From an archaeon (GTDB lineage: Archaea; Altiarchaeota; Altiarchaeia; IMC4; QMZM01), in the NCBI GenBank assembly GCA_029933895.1, contig JAOZNG010000017.1, positions 1 through 13,967 on the forward strand: a stretch of DNA of 13,967 nt, given 5' to 3'. Below are positions 1 to 6,086 of the stretch, piece after piece (within the stretch, counting starts at the first letter, position 1; the number at the start of each line of letters is the position of its first letter). The position numbers were made by a program, and so were the translations under genes. The notes under the pieces are model-generated. The model saw only the letters and a program-made list of their open reading frames with translations. It did not search any database and was not told where the DNA came from.

Positions 1-3
1 TAG

Positions 4-402
4 GTGGAGAGTCTAGCATCATTTGGTTTAAATCTTGGCATGGCCTTCCAGATAAAAGACGACCTCTTGGGTATGACAGCAGACGAGGAGAAACTCGGCA
101 AGCCTGTTGGTAGCGACGTAATCAAGGGAAAAAAGAATCTCCCGGTGATCAAGGCCCTGGAGCTTCTGGGGGGTGATGAGAGAGAAAGGCTTGCTGATAT
201 ACTATCCAGGAAGGATAACAGAGTCGTTGAGGTGAGGGAGGCTGTCTCCCTTATAGAGAAATCCAGCTCCGTGAATTACTGCAGGGAGCGGATGGATTAC
301 TACGCCAAGAAAGCAGGTGATTCCCTAATGAAGCTTAGAGAATCCGAGGCGAGAGATGCTCTATCTGAGTTATCTGGATTCATCACTGAAAGAGATTTCT
401 GA
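4..402 (+). CDS. Polyprenyl (geranylgeranyl/farnesyl-type) diphosphate synthase, C-terminal part
   Basis: This is the C-terminal third or so of a trans-isoprenyl diphosphate synthase, which condenses isopentenyl diphosphate with an allylic diphosphate to build the chains of archaeal lipids and quinones. The visible part contains the second Asp-rich Mg-diphosphate motif (FQIKDDLLG, residues 15-23 counted from the GTG at 4), followed by the conserved EKLGKPVGSD segment (29-38) and a KGKKNLPVI stretch. Full-length enzymes have about 300-340 residues, so 132 residues starting just ahead of the second Asp-rich motif cannot be a whole enzyme. The first Asp-rich motif must lie left of the window. 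The codon at 1-3, in frame, is TAG, so the gene is either interrupted there or carries a sequence error. It ends with TGA, 61 bases before galU on the same strand. The family call is firm. Chain length cannot be judged from this fragment. Confidence 0.85.
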   Translation: MESLASFGLNLGMAFQIKDDLLGMTADEEKLGKPVGSDVIKGKKNLPVIKALELLGGDERERLADILSRKDNRVVEVREAVSLIEKSSSVNYCRERMDYYAKKAGDSLMKLRESEARDALSELSGFITERDF

Positions 403-407
403 GAGAA

Positions 408-463
408 AAATTATTATTTTATATCATCCCTCATAAATAATCATAGAGAGTCTAAACGAACAA
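408..463 (+). promoter_or_regulatory. Possible archaeal promoter of galU
   Basis: The gap between the isoprenoid synthase stop and galU contains an A/T-only stretch (ATTATTATTTTATAT, about 409-423) that would serve as a TATA box. A start site about 25 bases downstream would give a leader of roughly 15-20 bases. No clear Shine-Dalgarno sequence precedes the ATG at 464. This is inferred from composition and spacing only. Confidence 0.3.
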
Positions 464-1321
464 ATGAAGGCGGTTATACCTGCGGCGGGATTGGGCACAC
501 GTTTCCTGCCGGCAACGAAGGCTCAGCCGAAGGAGATGCTCCCACTGATAGACAAGCCGATTATACAGTTTGTGGTGGAGGAGGCGGTTGACTCTGGAAT
601 AGATGATATCCTCATCATAACCGGCAGGGGGAAGAGGGCTATAGAGGATCACTTCGATAAATCATTCGAGCTCGAGCAAATACTGGAGCAGAAGGGTAGA
701 TATGAACTCCTGAGGGATGTCCAGAACATATCTGATCTTGCGGACATACACTATATACGACAGCCTGAGGCGCTAGGGCTTGGACATGCAGTATACTGCG
801 CAAAGAAGCATGTTGGAGATGACTCCTTCGTTGTTTTGCTTGGAGATGACGTGATTTTCTCAGAGACTCCCTGCTCCAAGCAGTTGATGGATTGCCATGA
901 AGAACATAACGGCTCTGTAATAGCCGTGCATGCAGTTGGAATGGATATGATCGAGCACTACGGCGTTATAGATGGGGTGAAGGTTGGAGGAAACACCTAC
1001 GAAATAAAGGACCTGGTGGAGAAACCCAGACCCAAAGAGGCGCCTTCAAATCTTGCAATCATCGGCAGATACCTCCTGGCTCCTGAAATCTTTAATGCCA
1101 TAGAAAAGACCGAACCGGGGAAGGGGGGTGAGATACAGCTTACAGACGCAATAAAGCTATTATCCAGGAAACAGAGGATTTATGCAACAGAGTTTGATGG
1201 GGAAAGATATGACTTAGGGAATAAGGAAGACTATATAAGGGCGACCATACAGTATGCCCTAAGAAGGGAGGAATTCCGGGATAAAACCCTCAGATATATG
1301 AGAGATATACTGGGGAAGTAA
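464..1321 (+). CDS. galU: UTP-glucose-1-phosphate uridylyltransferase (GalU)
   Basis: A cytosolic nucleotidyltransferase that makes UDP-glucose from UTP and glucose-1-phosphate for glycan and surface-polymer synthesis. At 285 residues it has the normal GalU length. Visible motifs are the N-terminal nucleotide-binding loop AAGLGTRFLPATKA (7-20) followed by PKEMLP, QPEALGLGHAV (100-110), the metal-binding LLGDD (125-129), VEKP (185-188) with the catalytic-site lysine, GGEIQLTDAI (221-230), and the C-terminal FDGERYDLGNKEDY (244-257) typical of GalU rather than of RmlA-type thymidylyltransferases. ATG at 464 is chosen because the family begins immediately with the MKAVIPAAG strand. It lies 61 bases after the isoprenoid synthase on the same strand and converges on nrdG. 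Archaeal relatives of the family can use other sugar-1-phosphates, so glucose specificity is inferred. Confidence 0.93.
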   Translation: MKAVIPAAGLGTRFLPATKAQPKEMLPLIDKPIIQFVVEEAVDSGIDDILIITGRGKRAIEDHFDKSFELEQILEQKGRYELLRDVQNISDLADIHYIRQPEALGLGHAVYCAKKHVGDDSFVVLLGDDVIFSETPCSKQLMDCHEEHNGSVIAVHAVGMDMIEHYGVIDGVKVGGNTYEIKDLVEKPRPKEAPSNLAIIGRYLLAPEIFNAIEKTEPGKGGEIQLTDAIKLLSRKQRIYATEFDGERYDLGNKEDYIRATIQYALRREEFRDKTLRYMRDILGK

Positions 1322-1576
1322 GAATTCTCCCGGGTTTCCATGGATTCCAGAAATCGGGTGTGGGTGAGGACACAGTCCTCGTATCTGATGCAGAGAAGTG
1401 ATTAAATATGCTCCGCTGAAGAAAAAGAAAAGCAATCCTGAAACAGACCCGCAGGACCACCTCTGAGATACACAAGCAAAGACACCTGCAAGAGATTCTG
1501 GGAAGACTATATCCACCAGAACAAAATCAGCCGATAAAAGGACAACATCAAATATTTGGTGTATGATCTCACATTC
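1322..1576. other. Intergenic region between convergent galU and nrdG
   Basis: 255 bases with no supportable gene. It contains a perfect 6-bp hairpin with a 3-base loop (GAGGAC-ACA-GTCCTC, 1366-1380) not followed by a T tract, a candidate C/D-box RNA (1364-1419), and an imperfect palindrome, CATCAAATATTTGGTG (1546-1561), 15 bases beyond the nrdG stop. Open frames here on either strand are short or shared with galU and show no recognisable protein. Confidence 0.6.
1364..1419 (+). ncRNA. Candidate C/D-box guide RNA (weak)
   Basis: The order of boxes fits an archaeal C/D-box 2'-O-methylation guide: a C-like box GTGAGGA (1364-1370, 6/7 to RTGATGA), 14 bases, a D' box CTGA (1385-1388), 9 bases, a C'-like box GTGATTA (1398-1404, 6/7), 11 bases, then a D box CTGA (1416-1419). 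The length of 56 bases and the guide spacings are usual for archaeal sRNAs. Against it, both C boxes carry one mismatch at positions that matter for the kink-turn, there is no clear terminal stem, and I could not assign an rRNA or tRNA target to either guide. Confidence 0.25.
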
Positions 1577-2251
1577 CTAGACCCTTAACTCAACTTCCTT
1601 GAAGTGTTTCTGGGCTTCCTTCATCAACTTCCTAAGGAAATCCTCGGGGTAGGGTTCAGGGGGTTCTGTAAGAGTTTTTTCTGGAGAAAACTGCTGTAGA
1701 GCATATTTCTCAGCTCCCTCAATCAACCCGAAAATCCCTTGGAAATCCTCCTCACTTAATCCGGGATAACAGGTGGTCCTGAATTCATACTCTGCCTGGG
1801 AATCCATTACTAGCTTAATAGACCTTCTTATCTCTTCGGGATTGATTTGCACCCCCGCAATCTCCCTGTATCTCTCTAACGGAGCCTTAATGTCCATCCC
1901 GATATAGTCCACTAACCCCTCAGCCAGCAGTTCATCCAACATCAGTGGGTTGGTTCCATTAGTCTCTAAACCAACCAGAAAACCCTTCACCTTCACCTCC
2001 CCTATAAACTCCGGGAGATCAGGGTGGATGGTGGGTTCTCCCCCTGTTATAACCGCCGCATCCAAGAGCCCCTTCCTCTCATCTAAAAACCTAAAGACAT
2101 GCTCTTCCGGGATTTCCTCAGCAGTTTCATTCACCAAATCAGGGTTATAGCAGTAAGGGCATCTGAAATTACATCCAATGGTAAAGATGATACACGATAA
2201 TTGACCTGGGTAGTCTATTAATGAAAGCCTCTGTAATCCGCCGATTTTCAT
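1577..2251 (-). CDS. nrdG: Anaerobic ribonucleotide reductase activating protein (radical SAM, NrdG)
   Basis: A radical S-adenosylmethionine enzyme that installs the glycyl radical on NrdD. From the chosen ATG at 2251 it has 224 residues. The iron-sulfur motif is CNFRCPYC (Cys27, Cys31, Cys34; the CxxxCxxC spacing), and the SAM-contacting TGGEPT is at 69-74. The start GGLQRLSLIDYPG is typical of archaeal and bacterial NrdG-type activases. The frame stays open upstream to an ATG at 2326, but that extension lies inside the end of nrdD and has low-complexity content unlike the family, so the internal start is preferred. The gene begins 4 bases after the nrdD stop, as expected for co-expression with its substrate. 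It ends with TAG. The frame remains open beyond that stop into the galU 3' end, but nothing there resembles protein. Confidence 0.93.
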   Translation of the reverse strand: MKIGGLQRLSLIDYPGQLSCIIFTIGCNFRCPYCYNPDLVNETAEEIPEEHVFRFLDERKGLLDAAVITGGEPTIHPDLPEFIGEVKVKGFLVGLETNGTNPLMLDELLAEGLVDYIGMDIKAPLERYREIAGVQINPEEIRRSIKLVMDSQAEYEFRTTCYPGLSEEDFQGIFGLIEGAEKYALQQFSPEKTLTEPPEPYPEDFLRKLMKEAQKHFKEVELRV

Positions 2252-2255
2252 TGTT

Positions 2256-5200
2256 TCAGCGTGTTTTCTTTGGGTTCTGTTTATCAAAGGTTTGCCTCTG
2301 CCTGAACTCTGATTCTTTCCCTTCATTCCACTGCGATACCGGCCTTAAGTAACCAACCGACCTGGAGTAGACCTCACAGGTTCTTCCACATGTAGGGCAC
2401 TTTTGATGCTCTCCCGAGAGATAACCGTGTTCTGGGCAGACACTGAAGGTGGGGGTGATGGTGAAGTAGGGCAGAGAGAAATTCCGGGTAATCTTCCTCA
2501 CCAAACTCTTCACTGATTCAGTGGAGGGCATTTTCTCCCCCATGAATCCATGGAAGACCGTGCCTCCCGTGTATTTCGTCTGCAATTCATCCTGTAAACG
2601 CAGGGCTTCGAATATATCATCAGTGTAGTCCACCGGCAGTTGCGTGGAATTGGTGTAGTAGGGCTCCACACCCTTATCCCTGACATCCCTGCTATTGGCC
2701 ACTATAATATCGGGGTACTCCTTCAGGTCTAACCTAGCCAGCCGATAAGAGCACCCCTCTGCGGGAGTGGCCTCCAGGTTATAGATGTTTCCGTTTTCGG
2801 ATTGGAAATCTGAGAGTCTCTTCCTCATATAGTCAAGAACCTTTAGGGCAAACCTTCCTCCCTCATCGCTTCCAATATTCACTTCCATCAGGTTAAGAAG
2901 AGCTTCATTCATTCCGATCAAGCCTATGGTGGAGAAGTGATTCTTCCAGTAGGAACCAAAGCCCTCCTTAATACCCTCCAGATAGACTGCTGAATAGGGA
3001 TAAAGACCCTTCTCGGTGAAATTCTCTATCACGTTCCTCTTTATATCCAGGGAACTCCTGGCTAAGACCAGTAATCTCTCCAGCCCCTCAAAAAACTCAT
3101 CCTCATCCTTTGATATATAACCAAGACGGGGCATGTTTAAAGTGACTACCCCGATCGAATTCCCAGACCAGCAGACTTTTCCATTCCTTCTAACAAAAAC
3201 GGTGTGGTTTTTAACCTCGCAACAAAAAACCTTTCCTTTATAATCTATCTTCTTAATATTTTCTTTTCTTAGCCTGTAATGTTTGGCCTTTTGAACCCCG
3301 AGGGTATAAACAATTCCAGATTTAATCTTCCTTCCTTTAATCTGAGAGTTCTCTTTCTTTCGGGGGATTGATGTCCCTAACCACCCCAGTTTTAGAATTA
3401 CTTCCTGTAGGTCATCTGCTAATTTCTTAGAGGATGTCCAGTAATTAATCTGTCCAGTAGTTTTTCTTAGATGCCCATCACCTTTTACCATCCAGTCAAA
3501 TAAAAGCCTTAATTGCCTTTTACTTAACTCTTTGATTTCTTTGGGAATACATTTTGTATATGTATCACCAAATTGTCGCAGATATGTCCAGAGTTGCTTA
3601 TTGCAGATTACAAGATTATCTTTTTCTTCGTAATAATTAAAGGGTAGTTCATCTAAAACCCTTCTGATCTCCTTTTTTTTCTTTTTATTTGTCTGACTAA
3701 TAACTACTCTGTATCCATGTCTCTTAGCTATCTTTTCATTGTCAGTACAACCTTCAGCCAGCCAGAATCCAAAAAATTTCAGCCAGTTATCCATCCTTAT
3801 CCTTAATGAATCCCTAACTACTGGATAAGAAGTTCTTCCCTGTCTGCCATATTTTATAAACTCAATTCTAGGCAGGATAAACCATTTCTCTTCCTTCCCT
3901 TCCCAGATACCTTGCTTTGGAATACGCTGATTATTAACATCAAAGTCCTTGGCCTGAACAAATTTTCTTTTATTGCTTTGCACCTGATCCACAACCATGC
4001 GGTGATTGGATGTAACTACCAAATCCAAAGACTTTGTTTTGAATTCATACATCTCACCTTCATAGTTGTATTCAAAAAGCCTTTTTGGATTATGCAATTC
4101 AATTTTGTTATTTTTGGTTAAAGTAAATACAGAATCCTCTTTAGTCAGGTCTTTAAAGAACTTCCACCCATCTTCCGTGAGAATTTCTGTCTTTTTATCA
4201 TAACATCCAGTCAGAGGATTTGCTCCAAACAAACCCCCGCCCCTCTTCTTCAATTCTCTCTTATCCAGCCTCAGTCTACAGCACATGCTCCTGACGTCAT
4301 CCGGTGACATATCCGAGTTCACGAAGTTGGAGAAATAGGGGATCCCGTACTTGGCAGTCATCTCCCACAGGGGCTCATAATTCCGCTCACCCCAGTCGAA
4401 GTCTTTGGTAATGTTCAGGGTGGGGATGGGGAAGGTAAAGGGCCGTCCTTTTCCATCTCCCCCCACCATCACTTCGCCAAATGCCCGATTAAACATGTTC
4501 ATTTCCTCTTGGAAATCACCAAATCTTTCTGATTGGAGTTCTCCTCCGATGATTACTACCCCATCCTTCATGAACTCTGGAACCTGAAGGTCTAAAGTAA
4601 AATTGACGAAAGGCGTCTGGAAGCCGACACGAGTAGGTACATTTAGATTGAAGATAAACTCCTGCATAGCCTGCTTAACTTCATCATAGTTCAGTCCATC
4701 ATATCTGATGAAAGGAGATAGGTGGGTGTCGACGTTACTGAATGCCTGGGCTCCAGCCGCCTCTCCCTGTAGGGTGTAGAGGAAATTCACCATCTGACCT
4801 AAAGCTGATTTAAAGTGTTTAGCTGGCTTGGATTCTATCTTCCCGGAAACGCCCTTAATCCCTCTCATCAGGAGATCAGGGAGATCCCAGCCCACGCAAT
4901 AAGCTCCCAGGATGCCGAGGTCATGGATGTGGAAGTCTCCAGCAGTGTGGGCATTCCTTATATTGGGGGGATAGATCTGTTGAAGCCAATAATGGGAGAC
5001 TACTCTGGAGGAGAGATAGCAATTTAATCCTTGCAGGGAGTAGGTCATATTACTATTTTCTCTAACCATCCAGTCTTCTCTTTCTAAGTAATCCTCCACC
5101 ACCGCTACATCATGGATAAGTCCCACAACATCCCTTATCTTCTTGTGTTGTTCTCTATAGAGGATGTATGCCTTAGCTGTTCTATAATAACCGAGGCTCA

Positions 5201-5414
5201 TTAAGGTGATCTCTACTAAATCCTGGACTTCCTCAACTTGTGGGGTTCTCCTGCTTTTTTCTAACTTTTTTACTACAGTATCTGAAATCTCTTTAGCATC
5301 CTTCTTTCTCCCCTCCCCTGTGGCCATGAACGCTTTGAAAATAGCGTTAGTTATCTTCTCCTGCCTGAATTTAATTTTTCTACCATCCCGTTTTATAATT
5401 TTTTCTGGTGTCAT
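2256..5414 (-). CDS. nrdD: Anaerobic ribonucleoside-triphosphate reductase (class III, NrdD) with in-frame intein
   Basis: The catalytic subunit that reduces ribonucleoside triphosphates to deoxy forms under anaerobic conditions using a glycyl radical. The 1052-residue precursor becomes about 703 residues after removal of a 349-residue intein (404-752), a normal archaeal NrdD length. Residues 3-92 are an ATP-cone (IIKRDGRKIKF; YYRTAKAYILYREQHKKI), the allosteric nucleotide sensor. The reductase barrel follows, with candidate active-site cysteines at Cys173 (AYCVGWDL) and the Cys378-Cys379 pair (MCCRLRLD). A C-terminal zinc site is formed by CPEH (993-996) and CPTC (1006-1009). The glycyl radical is predicted at Gly1021 in RSVGYLRPVSQWNEGK. 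The ATG overlaps the nrdR stop in an ATGA, and nrdG follows after 4 bases. Control is expected from the NrdR boxes upstream of nrdR. The exact roles of the cysteines are inferred from the family, not proven here. Confidence 0.96.
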   Translation of the reverse strand: MTPEKIIKRDGRKIKFRQEKITNAIFKAFMATGEGRKKDAKEISDTVVKKLEKSRRTPQVEEVQDLVEITLMSLGYYRTAKAYILYREQHKKIRDVVGLIHDVAVVEDYLEREDWMVRENSNMTYSLQGLNCYLSSRVVSHYWLQQIYPPNIRNAHTAGDFHIHDLGILGAYCVGWDLPDLLMRGIKGVSGKIESKPAKHFKSALGQMVNFLYTLQGEAAGAQAFSNVDTHLSPFIRYDGLNYDEVKQAMQEFIFNLNVPTRVGFQTPFVNFTLDLQVPEFMKDGVVIIGGELQSERFGDFQEEMNMFNRAFGEVMVGGDGKGRPFTFPIPTLNITKDFDWGERNYEPLWEMTAKYGIPYFSNFVNSDMSPDDVRSMCCRLRLDKRELKKRGGGLFGANPLTGCYDKKTEILTEDGWKFFKDLTKEDSVFTLTKNNKIELHNPKRLFEYNYEGEMYEFKTKSLDLVVTSNHRMVVDQVQSNKRKFVQAKDFDVNNQRIPKQGIWEGKEEKWFILPRIEFIKYGRQGRTSYPVVRDSLRIRMDNWLKFFGFWLAEGCTDNEKIAKRHGYRVVISQTNKKKKKEIRRVLDELPFNYYEEKDNLVICNKQLWTYLRQFGDTYTKCIPKEIKELSKRQLRLLFDWMVKGDGHLRKTTGQINYWTSSKKLADDLQEVILKLGWLGTSIPRKKENSQIKGRKIKSGIVYTLGVQKAKHYRLRKENIKKIDYKGKVFCCEVKNHTVFVRRNGKVCWSGNSIGVVTLNMPRLGYISKDEDEFFEGLERLLVLARSSLDIKRNVIENFTEKGLYPYSAVYLEGIKEGFGSYWKNHFSTIGLIGMNEALLNLMEVNIGSDEGGRFALKVLDYMRKRLSDFQSENGNIYNLEATPAEGCSYRLARLDLKEYPDIIVANSRDVRDKGVEPYYTNSTQLPVDYTDDIFEALRLQDELQTKYTGGTVFHGFMGEKMPSTESVKSLVRKITRNFSLPYFTITPTFSVCPEHGYLSGEHQKCPTCGRTCEVYSRSVGYLRPVSQWNEGKESEFRQRQTFDKQNPKKTR
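3159..4205 (-). mobile_element. Intein with LAGLIDADG homing endonuclease, inserted in NrdD
   Basis: A 349-residue protein intron, precursor residues 404-752, flanked by exteins ending ANPLTG and resuming SIGVVTLNMPR. Splicing motifs: block A begins CYDKKTEILTEDGWK with nucleophile Cys1; block B has the TxxH motif (TSNH, intein 65-68); block F is around CCEVKNHTVFV; block G is VCWSGN ending in Asn349, followed by Ser+1. The penultimate residue is Gly, not the usual His. Two dodecapeptide endonuclease motifs are present, FFGFWLAEG (intein 144-152) and LLFDWMVKGDG (234-244). Their acidic residues Glu151 and Asp243 are kept, so the homing enzyme may be active. A hand count of bases 3601-3660 gives 17 G/C of 60, against 31 of 60 at 4321-4380 in the extein, which fits recent acquisition. 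M. jannaschii NrdD is known to carry inteins; whether this is the same insertion site needs an alignment. Confidence 0.95.
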
Positions 5415-5863
5415 TTTCTTTCCATCAAATCTTTTAACTCTTTCTCGAATAGGGTTATGTCGGCGAAAGAACGATAGACTGAGGCAAATCGTATGTATGC
5501 TACCTGATCTAATTCCTTAAGTTCTTTGATGGTAATCTCACCGATCCTTGAACTCTTTACCTCCTTTTTACCAAGTTGGCGAACCCGTTCTTCTATTCCA
5601 TCAATCATTTCCTCGACCTTCTCTATTTCTATGGGCCTTTTTTCCAGGGCCTTCATGATTCCAGCCTTCAGTTTTTCCCTTTTAAATTCCTCCCTCCCAC
5701 CATCTTTCTTGATTACATAGAGTGGAGTCAACTCCAATCTCTCGTAGGTGGTGAATCGCTTTTTACAGCCCACGCATTCTCTTCTTCTCCTGATTGCGTA
5801 GGATTCACATTCCCGTGAGTCAACAACCCGGGTCTCAGAAGAGTCGCAGTATGGGCATTTCAC
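5411..5863 (-). CDS. nrdR: Transcriptional repressor NrdR (zinc ribbon plus ATP-cone)
   Basis: A nucleotide-sensing repressor of ribonucleotide reductase genes. At 150 residues it matches the family length closely. The N-terminal zinc ribbon uses CPYC (Cys3, Cys6) and CVGC (Cys30, Cys33), with the signature RRRRECVGCKKRFTTYE (25-41). The ATP-cone covers about 49-139 (YVIKKDGGREEFKREKL; then DQVAYIRFASVYRSF). dATP or ATP bound to the cone sets its oligomeric state and DNA binding. It is the first gene of nrdR-nrdD-nrdG, and its stop overlaps the nrdD start (ATGA, 5411-5414). GGTGA lies two bases ahead of the ATG at 5863. Two NrdR-box palindromes sit 14-60 bases upstream, so it very likely controls itself and the reductase. 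NrdR is nearly universal in bacteria and patchy in archaea, so its presence here suggests ancient transfer or retention in one lineage. Confidence 0.96.
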   Translation of the reverse strand: MKCPYCDSSETRVVDSRECESYAIRRRRECVGCKKRFTTYERLELTPLYVIKKDGGREEFKREKLKAGIMKALEKRPIEIEKVEEMIDGIEERVRQLGKKEVKSSRIGEITIKELKELDQVAYIRFASVYRSFADITLFEKELKDLMERK

Positions 5864-5876
5864 CGTTAATCAGTAT

Positions 5877-5892
5877 ATCCAATATATTGTGG
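5877..5892 (-). promoter_or_regulatory. NrdR box 1 (proximal to nrdR)
   Basis: A 16-bp site centred at 5884/5885 with the perfect palindromic core CAATATATTG (5880-5889). It fits the NrdR-box consensus acaCwAtATaTwGtgt at all ten core positions. It lies 14 bases upstream of the nrdR start, over the likely transcription start or leader. Its centre is 31 bp from that of box 2. Confidence 0.85.
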
Positions 5893-5907
5893 TGCGTAGA
5901 TATTCTT

Positions 5908-5923
5908 ATACAATATATTGTAT
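5908..5923 (-). promoter_or_regulatory. NrdR box 2 (distal)
   Basis: A second copy of the same 10-bp core, CAATATATTG (5911-5920), flanked symmetrically by ATA and TAT. The 31-bp centre-to-centre distance to box 1 is the three-helical-turn spacing seen for bacterial NrdR operators, placing both sites on the same DNA face. The box overlaps or adjoins TATA-like sequence, so bound NrdR should block the archaeal TBP/TFB complex. Confidence 0.85.
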
Positions 5924-5924
5924 A

Positions 5925-5940
5925 TTAAAGTATAAAAATG
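5925..5940 (-). promoter_or_regulatory. Probable TATA region of the nrdR operon
   Basis: Read on the minus strand this is TTTTTATACTTTAATA, an A/T-rich stretch immediately upstream of NrdR box 2. A start 25-27 bases downstream would fall near box 2 and give a leader of about 45 bases containing box 1. A second TATA-like sequence is embedded in box 2 itself (TATACAATATA), which would give a shorter leader. Which one is used cannot be decided from sequence. Confidence 0.45.
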
Positions 5941-6086
5941 ACCTGCTAACGGCATCCACCGGGCAAGAGGAAATTACTGAACCCATTTAATGCTTGAAAC
6001 CGAGCATCGATTCAGGTTGGATGCGGCACGCATTCACCCAATTCACTCAGCCACACACAAACCCTGCACGGATTGAATCTACAATA
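5941..6086. other. Intergenic sequence between purQ and the nrdR promoter
   Basis: 146 bases downstream of purQ and upstream of the nrdR promoter. I see no gene. A 5-bp hairpin with a 3-base loop (ATGCG-GCA-CGCAT, 6021-6033) is present without a clear T-rich tract, so it is weak as a terminator of the purine operon. Confidence 0.5.

Noticed and set aside
1..402. Pyrrolysine decoding of the edge TAG
   Set aside because: TAG ends at least three other genes in the window at family-typical lengths, and the position is not a known pyrrolysine site. Disruption or error is simpler, although upstream sequence is needed.
1366..1380. Intrinsic terminator after galU
   Set aside because: The hairpin stem is only 6 bp and no T tract follows; archaeal termination depends mainly on T-rich runs.
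1259..1516. Minus-strand open frames at the galU 3' end, one in frame with nrdG beyond its TAG
   Set aside because: They are partly antisense to galU, encode an unlikely mix of residues with a Phe run, and would only be joined to NrdG by readthrough. NrdG is already full length.
1430..1588. Decayed transposase or integrase remnant on the plus strand (frame reading through one TAA near 1535)
   Set aside because: A short stretch reads like protein, but I recognise no family motif, inverted repeats or target duplication.
2252..2326. Upstream in-frame extension of nrdG to ATG 2326
   Set aside because: It would overlap the end of nrdD by 71 bases, and its basic, low-complexity residues do not resemble the N terminus of NrdG; the internal ATG at 2251 starts exactly where the family does.
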